7,042 nucleotides of DNA from positions 1-7,042 of the forward strand of contig JALHPW010000189.1 in the NCBI GenBank assembly GCA_022842255.1, in the 5' to 3' direction. Origin of the DNA: Saprospiraceae bacterium. GTDB taxonomy: Bacteria; Bacteroidota; Bacteroidia; Chitinophagales; Saprospiraceae. The notes beneath the pieces are model-generated. The model was given only the letters and a program-made list of their open reading frames with translations, was not told the origin of the DNA and did not search any database. The position numbers and the translations under genes are program-made. Below, one piece after another: positions 1 through 6,562 of this stretch. Positions within the stretch are counted from its first letter, which is position 1. Each line of letters opens with the position of its first letter.

Positions 1-532
1 TCTGCACTTCTGCACCGTTTTCAGAGTAGCCAATGAGCAGTTTTTTGCCGTCGTAACTCGGCGCTATACGCTGTACCGAGAGCGTTTTGCCTTCCAGGTA
101 ATTCAGGGGGTCGAAAAGCAACTGTTCCGGTGCTTGCATGTTTTCCCGGAAATAGACCTTGCTCACCTTTTCGCCGGGCATTCTTTTTTGGTAAAATATC
201 CTGCCCGCCTCTTTGATTGGGTAATAAATTTGAGGGGGTTGCAGCTTGTCCAGTTTTCGCCATTCGGCAATCAATTCGTCTCTGCCATGGATGGCGTTCA
301 TGGTGGCATTGGTCAAATCCGCTTGGGCCTTGAACCAGGCATCTACTTCAGGGGCTTTCATGTCTTCCAGCCACCGATAAGGGTCGGTGTACGTGACTCC
401 CCAATAAGTGTCTTTGGCGTCCACGGTTTTGGTGGCAGGATATTGCCATTGGGAGATTGTGTTTTGCGCTGTTGCGCCAAATGTCATCGCTATGAATGCG
501 AAGAGCGAGAGGAAAAACTTGCTTTTTTTCAT
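1..532 (-). CDS. Exported prolyl oligopeptidase (serine peptidase family S9A), N-terminal part, cut by window edge
   Basis: The reading frame starts at the ATG at 532-530 and stays open for 177 codons to the window edge, so the gene continues beyond position 1. The first 22 residues form a signal peptide (MKKSK, a hydrophobic core, then ATA before Gln23), so the enzyme should be exported to the periplasm or beyond. The mature start matches the prolyl oligopeptidase N-terminal beta-propeller family: YPATKTVD at 31-38, then WGVTYTDPYRWLED at 44-57, then a helix-rich stretch (VDAWFKAQADLT) typical of the lead-in helix. Later residues (GRIFYQKR, SVQRIAPSYDGKKLLIGYS) look like first propeller blades. 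Family members usually have about 680-720 residues and cleave short peptides after proline. The catalytic Ser-Asp-His domain lies outside the window, so activity cannot be judged here. The start lies only 19 bases after the end of the dioxygenase remnant, so any dedicated promoter would lie inside that remnant. The family call is strong; the exact substrate is inferred. Confidence 0.9.
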   Translation of the reverse strand, partial: MKKSKFFLSLFAFIAMTFGATAQNTISQWQYPATKTVDAKDTYWGVTYTDPYRWLEDMKAPEVDAWFKAQADLTNATMNAIHGRDELIAEWRKLDKLQPPQIYYPIKEAGRIFYQKRMPGEKVSKVYFRENMQAPEQLLFDPLNYLEGKTLSVQRIAPSYDGKKLLIGYSENGAEVQ

Positions 533-551
533 GGTAATGTGTTTTCTAAAA

Positions 552-747
552 TTAGAGGTTCAATGCCCATCCACCTTTTTGATAAACTTTGTCAATCCCG
601 TAAAATGTGAAGACGAACTGCTGTCCTTTTCAATCCACGGGTCGCCCACCTAATAAAGCTGTGTCACGAATCGCCTTTTTCGCCATGGATGACGAGGCTG
701 TTGCGCACAGGGTTGTTGGGGCGATAGAAAGGACCCAATACATCTAA
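552..747 (-). pseudogene. Decayed remnant of an intradiol ring-cleavage dioxygenase
   Basis: This spacer between the second DUF418 gene and the peptidase gene holds three short coding-like pieces in family order. Piece 1 (747-664) reads LDVLGPFYRPNNPVRNSL and on to HGEKGDS before TGA; the GPFYRPNxPxR stretch is typical of the start of the catalytic domain of intradiol (catechol/protocatechuate-type) dioxygenases. Piece 2, in another frame from 667, reads VTQLY, a TAG stop, then VGDPWIEKD, resembling the TQLYFxGDPxxxKD segment near the end of that fold. Piece 3 (623-552), in a third frame, reads QQFVFTFYGIDKV and KVYQKGGWALNL and ends in TAA, as an intact C-terminus would. The family normally has roughly 200 residues; here most of the middle, including the Tyr and His iron ligands, is missing. 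Frames change at about 664-667 and 618-625, so at least two deletions and one nonsense change are implied. No functional product is possible. The family assignment rests on remembered motifs, without a database search. Confidence 0.72.
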
Positions 748-766
748 TTAGCTTGCTGATGGACAA

Positions 767-2116
767 TTAATTCAGCGTTTTAAGCTCAGGCACAAACGTG
801 GAAATGTTTTTTGGTTTCTCCGTCCGCCGCATGGGCTGCAACTTCCAATACGTCAGGCTGCGCCACAACCATTCCAACGGGCCAAATTGAAAATACTTCA
901 ACCATATCGGGCTGATAATCAATTGGAAAACCCAGATGCCAAACACGATATAATACAGTTCATAACGTTGCAATTTGCCGAATTGGGCAAGACCATATCC
1001 GAGGAAAATAATGTTGGCAATGACGGTGTGCATGATATAATTCGTAAAGGCCATTTGGCCCACCGCCGCCAGTGATTTTTGCAAAAAGGAAAGCGAACCT
1101 GATTTAATAAAAAGCATAATCATGGCAATATGCCCACAAGTGGTGGCAACCCTGCCGAGGTTGTAGGTCCAATATGATTCAAAGTATGAAAGAATGGAAA
1201 AGTTATTGGAGACGATATGCTTCGTTTCCAAATAATTGGTGGTAATGCCGATGGCATAACCAATCAAAGCCATTATCCAATAAAAACGCCTGGATTTGGC
1301 GGCTTTCAATATGCCCATTTTGAAAAAAGCCATACCCAACAGCATCATGGCCAACACATCCCAGAAATCATAACGATAAAGAGAGAAGGATTCCATTTGC
1401 TGATTATACGAGACACGGTGCATGACGATGCTCCAATAACCACTGGTTCTGGCAGCTATTTCGTCGTTCAATTGTTCCGGTGTGGCCTTCATCTCCTTCA
1501 CTTTCTCGTCCCATTTATCAATAGACTTAGTCTCGGCCTTACTGATGGGTTCCCCTTTGCTTTTCTTGGCATTTGCTACGATGGAGGTTTCATAGCTCGA
1601 TTTAATGGTATAATAATCATTGATATCCCATGCCGTTGCGATGAGCAATAAGGCTGCCGCACCAATGATGAGGTGTTTGGGCACGAGGTGCCTGAAACTA
1701 AAAGCAAACATGCCTATGACACCATATGCATACAATATTTCACCTGACCACAACAGCAAATAGCAGTGGATGACCCCAAAAAGCACCATCCACAGCAGCC
1801 TGCGGAAAAAAAGGTCGGTCACGGTGCTGCCATTTTTTTCCAATGAGCGGGCGGTAAACAGTAAGATACCCGCTCCAAAAAGCATGGAAAACAGGCCCCG
1901 CATGGTACCTTCAAAAAACAGGTTGTTCATCCACCAAAGGTTCAGGTTCCAGCCTGTTGCCCCGCCGTTGTTGGTGGGGTCGGAGTATGCTTTGTAGAGG
2001 CCCATTCCAACGATGTTCATCAATAAGATGCCCAACAAGGCAATGCCACGGGTGATGTCCATTGAGGTGATGCGCTCGTTGGCAGCGGTGGGGGCTATAA
2101 TGGTTGAATTACTCAT
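767..2116 (-). CDS. DUF418 (YeiB-like) multi-pass inner-membrane protein, paralog 1
   Basis: A 449-residue membrane protein with an ATG start. It carries the hallmarks of the DUF418/YeiB family: an N-terminal RITSMDITRGIALLGILLMN block (15-34), an FFEGTMRGLFSMLFGAGILLF block (about 67-87), a helix ending in LLLWSGEILYAYG (120-132), and a C-terminal block at 397-433 containing FGPLEWLWRSLTYWKLQPMRR. About eight or more hydrophobic helices are visible. A charged, Lys/Glu-rich stretch at roughly 170-220 separates the N-terminal helices from the C-terminal DUF418 part. Family members are predicted inner-membrane proteins sometimes suggested to take part in transport, but no reaction is established. 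It lies 66 bases downstream of its paralog in the same orientation, consistent with tandem duplication and co-transcription. The two share a nearly identical 3' block although they are far less alike elsewhere. No Shine-Dalgarno sequence precedes the start, which is common in this phylum. Family membership is very secure; function is unknown. Confidence 0.93.
   Translation of the reverse strand: MSNSTIIAPTAANERITSMDITRGIALLGILLMNIVGMGLYKAYSDPTNNGGATGWNLNLWWMNNLFFEGTMRGLFSMLFGAGILLFTARSLEKNGSTVTDLFFRRLLWMVLFGVIHCYLLLWSGEILYAYGVIGMFAFSFRHLVPKHLIIGAAALLLIATAWDINDYYTIKSSYETSIVANAKKSKGEPISKAETKSIDKWDEKVKEMKATPEQLNDEIAARTSGYWSIVMHRVSYNQQMESFSLYRYDFWDVLAMMLLGMAFFKMGILKAAKSRRFYWIMALIGYAIGITTNYLETKHIVSNNFSILSYFESYWTYNLGRVATTCGHIAMIMLFIKSGSLSFLQKSLAAVGQMAFTNYIMHTVIANIIFLGYGLAQFGKLQRYELYYIVFGIWVFQLIISPIWLKYFQFGPLEWLWRSLTYWKLQPMRRTEKPKNISTFVPELKTLN
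822..937. repeat. Near-identical 116-base block shared by the two DUF418 genes, copy A
   Basis: This block in the 3' part of DUF418 paralog 1 aligns without gaps to 2235-2350 in paralog 2. I count 9 mismatches in 116 bases (about 92% identity), and the first 56 bases (822-877) are identical. Eight of the mismatches are silent; one changes Val to Ala. The conserved family motif explains the protein identity but not the shared synonymous codons. Confidence 0.9.
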
Positions 2117-2141
2117 TTTTAGTATGTCTTTAACGTGTGAA
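2117..2141 (-). promoter_or_regulatory. Leader segment upstream of DUF418 paralog 1, similar to that of the lipoprotein gene
   Basis: The bases just before the ATG read TTCACACGTTAAAGACATAC and then TAAAA. The leader of the lipoprotein gene (4145-4123) is closely similar except for a two-base gap. It may be a shared 5' untranslated or translation-initiation element. No Shine-Dalgarno sequence is present in either. The function is inferred only from the similarity. Confidence 0.35.
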
Positions 2142-2182
2142 GGACTTCAACCCCCTTCCTACGTGTATGGAAAAATCAAGCA

Positions 2183-3562
2183 TTAATTCACAGGTCCCTC
2201 AGTCAAGGGCGTGATCACAGTTGTGTTATGTTCTGTCCGCCGCATGGGCTGCAACTTCCAATACGTCAGGCTGCGCCACAACCATTCCAAGGGCCCAAAC
2301 TGGAAATATTTTAGCCATATCGGGCTGATAATCAATTGAAAAGCCCAGATTGTCAGTACAATAAAATAGATTTGGTAAAACTCAAATTCACCATAGTAAT
2401 TCAGGCCGTAACCAAAGAAAAACAAGGTGCAAATCACTGAGTGCGAGATGTAATTGGTCAGGGCCATGCGCCCCACGGCCACTAAGCGGCTGAAGAGGTT
2501 TTTGGCAAAACCCGACTGGTACATCAAGATCAAAGCCGCAGCGTGCGCCATGACGATGAGTATGCGCTGGAAAGGATAAATCAGGCTGACCCAGTTGATG
2601 GGAACCTGCTCCATTCGAGCGAGGTTGGCTTCCAAAGTGGAAAAATGATGAAAGTTGTAATAGTTGGCATAAATCACCAATGGCAAGCCAATGCCGTAGC
2701 CGATTTTCACAACCTTCCAATAATCTTTTCTAGACCATGCGCCCGTCAGGAAGCCCCATTTGAAGAGGGCCAGGCCTAGAAGCATCAATGCCAGCGAATC
2801 CCAGATTTCGAGTATCAGGTATTTCGTTTGCCATTGCCAAACGATTGGTCTGAGGTAGCCCGCAACTGTGGCGTAATCCGACTTCATTTTTTGGGTGTTT
2901 TCTTTTGCATCTTCCCGACTGGGAATCATGGTTTTTTCCACTTCCCGCCATTCGGTGAGGGCTAGAGTTTGGGCGGTTGTCAGGGTCTGATTTTGGCTTT
3001 GCGCCTTCGTAGCTTCCACATAATCAAGGCGTTTGGCCCGTATTTGTTGATAGTGGATGGTGCCCGCCACAAAACTGGCCACCGCAACTATTGGCACCGC
3101 CCACACCAAATATTTGGCCGCCACATTGCGAAACAAATACAGAATCATCCCGCAAACGGCATAGAAATAAAGGATTTCACCAGACCACAATAAAAGGTGA
3201 GCGTGAACCAGCCCAAACAGCAGCAGCCAAAACATACGTCGATAATAAAGCGCATGAACAGCGGCACTTTTCATGCTTTTGTTGGCAATAAACAACAATA
3301 CACCTGCCCCGAACACCATGCCGAACATGGCCCGCATTTTACCTTCAAAAAAAACACCGATAAATTCAAAAAACCAAAAATTGATGCTGCCAGGATCGTT
3401 CGAGAATTTCTCAAAGGAATGGTTGGGCATCGAAAACCCAGGCATATTCATCAATAAAATGCCCAACAGGGCAAACCCCCGCAGCATATCAAGGGTAGTG
3501 AGGCGTTTGGCCTCTGCGACGGGCGCGGCAATAGGCGCCCGTTGAGCGATGGATGATTCCAT
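2183..3562 (-). CDS. DUF418 (YeiB-like) multi-pass inner-membrane protein, paralog 2
   Basis: A 459-residue membrane protein with an ATG start and the same layout as its downstream neighbour. It shows RLTTLDMLRGFALLGILLMN (20-39), FFEGKMRAMFGMVFGAGVLLF (71-91), an RRMFWLLLFGLVHAHLLLW helix followed by SGEILYFY (127-134), and the conserved C-terminal block at 408-444. A hydrophilic Gln/Lys/Glu-rich stretch around 165-225 lies between the N-terminal helices and the C-terminal DUF418 domain. The length is typical or slightly long for the family. It begins 62 bases after the stop of the SnoaL-like lipoprotein and is followed 66 bases later by paralog 1, so the three genes are probably read together. 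By eye the two DUF418 proteins agree at roughly 40% of positions outside the C-terminal block, so the duplication is old or the copies came from different sources. The biochemical role is unknown; an envelope transport role is only a family-level suggestion. Confidence 0.93.
   Translation of the reverse strand: MESSIAQRAPIAAPVAEAKRLTTLDMLRGFALLGILLMNMPGFSMPNHSFEKFSNDPGSINFWFFEFIGVFFEGKMRAMFGMVFGAGVLLFIANKSMKSAAVHALYYRRMFWLLLFGLVHAHLLLWSGEILYFYAVCGMILYLFRNVAAKYLVWAVPIVAVASFVAGTIHYQQIRAKRLDYVEATKAQSQNQTLTTAQTLALTEWREVEKTMIPSREDAKENTQKMKSDYATVAGYLRPIVWQWQTKYLILEIWDSLALMLLGLALFKWGFLTGAWSRKDYWKVVKIGYGIGLPLVIYANYYNFHHFSTLEANLARMEQVPINWVSLIYPFQRILIVMAHAAALILMYQSGFAKNLFSRLVAVGRMALTNYISHSVICTLFFFGYGLNYYGEFEFYQIYFIVLTIWAFQLIISPIWLKYFQFGPLEWLWRSLTYWKLQPMRRTEHNTTVITPLTEGPVN
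2235..2350. repeat. Near-identical 116-base block shared by the two DUF418 genes, copy B
   Basis: This is the partner of the block at 822-937, in the same orientation, about 1.4 kb away. The identical 56-base core is 2235-2290. Such a direct repeat could support conversion between the copies, or deletion that fuses the two genes. Confidence 0.9.
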
Positions 3563-3624
3563 GGTAAAGCAATGAATAAGTGGAAAATTTATTGAGTTGT
3601 GGCGTGCGCCCAGTCCTTACCGAA

Positions 3625-4122
3625 CTATTTCGCCGGGGCCTCCTTCGCATCGTCGTTGCTCATGTCCCGGATGGTCAGCCATTTGCCGTTGCGTTTTTCC
3701 CACACGGCCATGTATTTGCCGGTATAGATCACTTTCCCGGTACTGTCTGTGACCGTTGTTTTTCCAACTTCCGTCACACGGTTTTCGTCGCCGTACAAAT
3801 CCAAGGTTTCAAAGACGACCTTATCGTTTTCCTTATGTCGTGCCATTTCTTCTTCCACACCTTTTTGGATGGCGGCTTTGCCTATGAGCATCGGTTTGTC
3901 GTCGTTCATGCTGATGGCATCGTCGGCGTAAAATCCTACAATAGTGGCGACATCTTCCGCATTGGAAGCGGCAGCCCAGGCATCTTCAATGGCTTTTATT
4001 TCGGCCTTGATTTTTGCCATATCGGGCTTGGGCGCTTCGGATTTTGTTTCTGGAGCCTGTTTACAGGCGGCCAGCAAAAAAATGCAGAGAGAAAGGGTCG
4101 TTAAAAATGTTGTTTTGCTCAT
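3625..4122 (-). CDS. SnoaL/DUF4440-like lipoprotein
   Basis: A 165-residue protein with an ATG start. The N-terminus is a lipoprotein signal peptide: MSKTT, a hydrophobic stretch, then the lipobox LLAAC with Cys20 as the predicted lipidation site. A short Lys/Glu/Pro-rich linker (21-35) follows. The rest matches the NTF2-like fold of the SnoaL/DUF4440 group: IEDAWAAASNAEDVATIVGFY (residues 45-65) is the first helix pair, ADDAISMNDDKPMLIGKAAI is the strand and turn that lines the pocket in this fold, and KYMAVWEKRNGKWLTIRDM (139-157) is the typical C-terminal pair of strands. Members range from enzymes (polyketide cyclases, isomerases) to ligand-binding proteins, so neither reaction nor ligand can be named. 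The product should be anchored in the envelope. It lies 62 bases upstream of the DUF418 pair and is probably the first gene of that unit. Fold and lipoprotein calls are strong; function is open. Confidence 0.87.
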   Translation of the reverse strand: MSKTTFLTTLSLCIFLLAACKQAPETKSEAPKPDMAKIKAEIKAIEDAWAAASNAEDVATIVGFYADDAISMNDDKPMLIGKAAIQKGVEEEMARHKENDKVVFETLDLYGDENRVTEVGKTTVTDSTGKVIYTGKYMAVWEKRNGKWLTIRDMSNDDAKEAPAK

Positions 4123-4145
4123 TTTAAATATGTTTAATGTGTGAA
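4123..4145 (-). promoter_or_regulatory. Leader segment upstream of the lipoprotein gene, similar to that of DUF418 paralog 1
   Basis: The bases just before the ATG read TTCACACATTAAACATATTT and then AAA. With a two-base gap this matches the 2141-2117 leader at nearly all positions, with both copies ending directly at the start codon. The A/T-rich run next to the start suits Bacteroidota translation initiation. Confidence 0.35.
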
Positions 4146-4164
4146 TTCGATATTCAATGGATTC

Positions 4165-4320
4165 TTAAAACCTCGATGACTTCAGCACCACATCCGAATC
4201 CGCCCAGACCATTTTGAATTTGGTCAGTGTTGCCTTCATGATAACGGCGCCCGCGATCATTGCCGTAAAGCCGTCGTAGATGTAAATCAGTGTTTTATGA
4301 TTGGAGTTCAGCTCGAAGGC
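4165..4320 (-). pseudogene. Coding-like C-terminal fragment of an unrecognised protein, no credible start
   Basis: One frame is open for 51 codons (4320 to a TAA at 4165-4167) and reads like real protein: AFELNSNHKTLIYIYDGF, then TAMIAGAVIMKATLTKFKMV, then WADSDVVLKSSRF at the end. It has alternating hydrophobic strands and varied residues rather than the low-complexity look of antisense frames. Upstream, the frame runs only a few codons to a TAG that overlaps the end of the preceding gene. The first ATG (4260-4258) would give just 31 residues starting in the middle of the apparent domain. I read it as the 3' end of a gene whose front was lost, perhaps when the preceding gene arrived or by deletion. 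It could instead be a tiny real gene with an unusual start. I do not recognise the family. Confidence 0.45.
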
Positions 4321-4328
4321 GCAATTTC

Positions 4329-4820
4329 TTAACGGCTATTATTGATCCGTTGTCCGCAGTATTTGCAAATGCTAGGCCCCTGTAATTTGCTGTAGCCAGG
4401 GTAAATGGTTTGGTTAGGGTATGGGAAATTCGCATCCTGTTGGTAATGATGCTCCGGAGGGCAATTGCGCCTTTCTGCTTCTTGGGCCATACGATAGTCC
4501 ACAGCCATCGCACGTTGTTGGGAAGAACAACCGATGTTGAAAAGGCAAAGCCCCATTGCCAGTAACAACAACGTCCGTGGGGTGCTTTGTTTTTTGCTGA
4601 GGTCAACGCAGGACTTCAACACATAAAAAAGCCAGCAGATGCCCAAGAAAGCCACGGCCCCAATCAAGAAAAGGAGCGCGTTTTGTTCCAGGGATTGGAT
4701 GGTTCTAGAGAGGTTGGTACGCTCCGCATGGCTGGGGTGGAACACCATAGCGGATTGTGCTGAAAGGGCACTGGTTGCGAACAAAGCGCAAAGGCTGCTA
4801 AAACAGAGTTTCAAAGTCAT
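4329..4820 (-). CDS. Hypothetical membrane/envelope protein with terminal CxxC
   Basis: I place the start at the ATG at 4820-4818 (163 residues); the frame also allows a TTG at 4835, which adds only five polar residues ahead of the signal peptide. The N-terminus (MTLKLCFSSLCALFATSALSA, cleavage near residue 21) is a signal peptide. A transmembrane helix runs at about 47-68 (LLFLIGAVAFLGICWLFYVL). A second hydrophobic stretch at about 84-97 ends in FNIGCSSQQ, which resembles a lipoprotein signal ending at Cys98 but sits internally. The C-terminal third is polar, with CPPEHHYQQDANFPYP from Cys120 and a CKYCGQRI knuckle (Cys152 and Cys155) close to the end, like half of a zinc ribbon. I do not recognise the family. 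It is preceded by the terminator of the T9SS-exported protein gene, so it needs its own promoter, which I could not identify in 4821-4943. Confidence 0.7.
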   Translation of the reverse strand: MTLKLCFSSLCALFATSALSAQSAMVFHPSHAERTNLSRTIQSLEQNALLFLIGAVAFLGICWLFYVLKSCVDLSKKQSTPRTLLLLAMGLCLFNIGCSSQQRAMAVDYRMAQEAERRNCPPEHHYQQDANFPYPNQTIYPGYSKLQGPSICKYCGQRINNSR

Positions 4821-4943
4821 ACTGTGTTGGTTCAAGTTTGTGGTAGTTGATTGAATAAGTATGCTTCAAAGGTGGGTAGGTCAGCCCTTGGTAAATCAGC
4901 GTGGAAATACCTGAAATGGGAAATCAGGGGTTTTTACGGGGAG

Positions 4944-4980
4944 AAAAAAAGCCCCTACCAATCCTAAGACCGACAGGGGC
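4944..4980 (-). terminator. Rho-independent terminator after the T9SS-exported protein gene
   Basis: On the minus strand the sequence GCCCCTGTC pairs with GGTAGGGGC around a 12-base loop. Six perfect GC-rich pairs are extended by two G-U pairs and one C-G pair, and seven T residues follow directly. It begins 28 bases after the TAA of the T9SS-exported protein gene and separates that gene from the hypothetical gene downstream. Confidence 0.85.
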
Positions 4981-5008
4981 AATGATTGCTATCAATGACT
5001 TTTTGGGG

Positions 5009-6553
5009 TTATTCTACCACCACTTTTTTTACGAATACCTGTCCCTCCGCACGGGCTTGCAGGGTGTAAATCCCCTTGGGCAAGCTGCTCAGGTCAATTT
5101 CCGTATTGGAAGCAGCAGTGCCCAGCTCAATGTTCTGGACAGTTTTGCCCGATAAATCCATCACCCGAACAGCTTCCAGAGTATTGCCCACCGGCAGGCT
5201 GATCTGCAGCCAACCGGAAGTCGGGTTGGGCGATACCATGAGCAGGCTGTTGTCGGCCAAGTCGTTTACGCCGGTGGCGTTGCCGAAAAAGACGGAAGCG
5301 AAAATGCTGGAAGAGATTCCCGGCTCGCATTCAGGGTAGAGTACCAATTCTAAATCGGGATATGACAGTGTGCTGTTCGTAGAGAGCCTTTTGACTTCGA
5401 TGGTAATGGTTTCGCAGCCGTTGGCGGCGATATCGTAAGAGCGGGGTACATTTAACTCGAAGCCGGAGGCAAATACCCGCGCGCCGCCCGGATTAGAATT
5501 GTCCGAAAGGCCCAAAAGATACTCGCGCGGTTCGTTGGGGTTGTTGTTGCAGACCTGAATTTGAAAAATAGCGGACGAATCGAGACCCAAAGGAGCACCT
5601 GTGATGGTGATATGATCGTTCGCCGTACCAAGGTGCTTCACTCTGGGCTGGTCGCGCTGGTAACCGCCTTGGTAGGGGCAGGAGGTTCTGGAAGAAGATT
5701 CCAGGCGGAAAATGGGCGTACCAAACATCGGGTCGCGCACCACTTTCAAGTTGAAAAGATCGCCAGCGCCATCCGTATCATCGTCAGCCAGGGTGTAACT
5801 TACTACTTTGGAAGTCTCCTGGCTCTGGTTTTGGGTCTTGCCATAGCGGTACGAGCCCCGGTATTCATAGCCGCCCGATACGCCCGAACCGCCGATTTCT
5901 ACCACCGAAGAAATACCCGTATTGAATTCAGTGTAGTGTTCCACTTCCAATGCATTGGTTTCCACCACTGTGATGCTCGATTCCTGGCTGCTGTTTGCAC
6001 CCGCGCTGAACGAAAGCGACTCGATGAGTTCGTTGTTCGGGTTGTTTTTATTGGCATTGTTCAGGGCCAGTATTTTTTCCCAAACATCGGCCTGGTTTTG
6101 GGCTTCATTGCGGGCACGTACGCTGTTCGCTGGATTGTCTGCAATGGCTTTTTGGGCGAGGATGTCTGCCTGGATTTGCGTTTCCGTCCACGTAAACCTG
6201 CGCGGAATGCCCGTCGGTTGATAGATCAGGCCAGTATCTAATCTTGCCTCACAGGTGTTTGGATCGATGGCGATTCTGGTGAAAATACCATAGTTCAAAT
6301 CCGTGCCGTAACCAATGAATACATCGCCACCGCCATTCAGTCCCGGCAGCGCGTTGGTGGAAAAACTCTCGCTGGCCGTTACGCAGGTCTGGTTGGATTT
6401 GGTGGTGACGGCCAGGTCGCCCGCCGAGACGCCCGCACTGAAGGTGACGGAAAATTCAAAATCGACGGTGGCAATAAAGCCGAGCGAACCGGCTATCCCC
6501 AATTTTACGTCCAGGTTAGCGGAGTTGGAACCGTCTTCGGCGTACGTATTCAC
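5009..6553 (-). CDS. Large secreted protein, part after the in-frame stop; carries the T9SS C-terminal sorting domain
   Basis: This 514-codon stretch (first possible start a GTG at 6553-6551) is in the same frame as the coding region before the TGA at 6563-6565, and is best seen as the second part of one gene. The last 78 residues (5245-5012) are a T9SS type A sorting domain: MVSPNPTSGWLQISLP, then AVRVMDLSGKTV, then LPKGIYTLQA and a closing VKKVVVE. This domain directs transport across the outer membrane and is usually cleaved at the cell surface. Ahead of it are beta-rich regions with SCPYQGGYQRDQPRV, NEPREYLLGLSDNSNPGGA and YPDLELVLYPECEPG, which resemble segments I associate with very large secreted Bacteroidota proteins. 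A helical Gln/Ala-rich segment lies near residues 130-175. Alone, this part lacks a signal peptide and could not be exported, so it is probably inactive unless the stop is read through. The adhesin or surface-protein role is inferred; the sorting domain is certain. Confidence 0.85.
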   Translation of the reverse strand: MNTYAEDGSNSANLDVKLGIAGSLGFIATVDFEFSVTFSAGVSAGDLAVTTKSNQTCVTASESFSTNALPGLNGGGDVFIGYGTDLNYGIFTRIAIDPNTCEARLDTGLIYQPTGIPRRFTWTETQIQADILAQKAIADNPANSVRARNEAQNQADVWEKILALNNANKNNPNNELIESLSFSAGANSSQESSITVVETNALEVEHYTEFNTGISSVVEIGGSGVSGGYEYRGSYRYGKTQNQSQETSKVVSYTLADDDTDGAGDLFNLKVVRDPMFGTPIFRLESSSRTSCPYQGGYQRDQPRVKHLGTANDHITITGAPLGLDSSAIFQIQVCNNNPNEPREYLLGLSDNSNPGGARVFASGFELNVPRSYDIAANGCETITIEVKRLSTNSTLSYPDLELVLYPECEPGISSSIFASVFFGNATGVNDLADNSLLMVSPNPTSGWLQISLPVGNTLEAVRVMDLSGKTVQNIELGTAASNTEIDLSSLPKGIYTLQARAEGQVFVKKVVVE

Positions 6554-6562
6554 AAACTCGCG

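Noticed and set aside
533..551. TAATTTTAG-like sequence near the peptidase start as a Bacteroidota promoter box
   Set aside because: It deviates from the TAnnTTTG consensus, spans the stop of the dioxygenase remnant, and no TTG box lies at the right distance upstream.
134..610. A 158-codon plus-strand open frame
   Set aside because: It is antisense to the prolyl oligopeptidase gene, whose minus-strand product has a signal peptide and clear family motifs; the plus-strand product has none.
3598..3616. Small GC-rich inverted repeat (GGCG/CGCC) between the lipoprotein and DUF418 paralog 2
   Set aside because: The stem is about four pairs with almost no loop and no T-run follows, so it is not a credible terminator.
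3580..4104. A 174-codon plus-strand open frame
   Set aside because: It lies opposite the SnoaL-like lipoprotein gene and its Phe/His-rich translation is typical of antisense frames.
4295..4606. A 103-codon minus-strand frame overlapping the CxxC protein gene
   Set aside because: It overlaps in another frame a gene with signal peptide and membrane helices, and its composition is not protein-like.
4821..4835. Upstream TTG start for the CxxC protein
   Set aside because: The ATG at 4820 gives a standard signal peptide; the five extra residues add nothing and TTG is a rarer start.
5561..6241. A 226-codon plus-strand open frame
   Set aside because: It is antisense to the T9SS-exported protein, rich in Arg/Val/Phe with no recognisable domain; the minus-strand frame continues cleanly to a sorting domain.
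6551..6553. GTG as the true start of an independent 514-residue protein
   Set aside because: The preceding sequence is in the same frame and of the same character, and a T9SS cargo without a signal peptide would not be exported.
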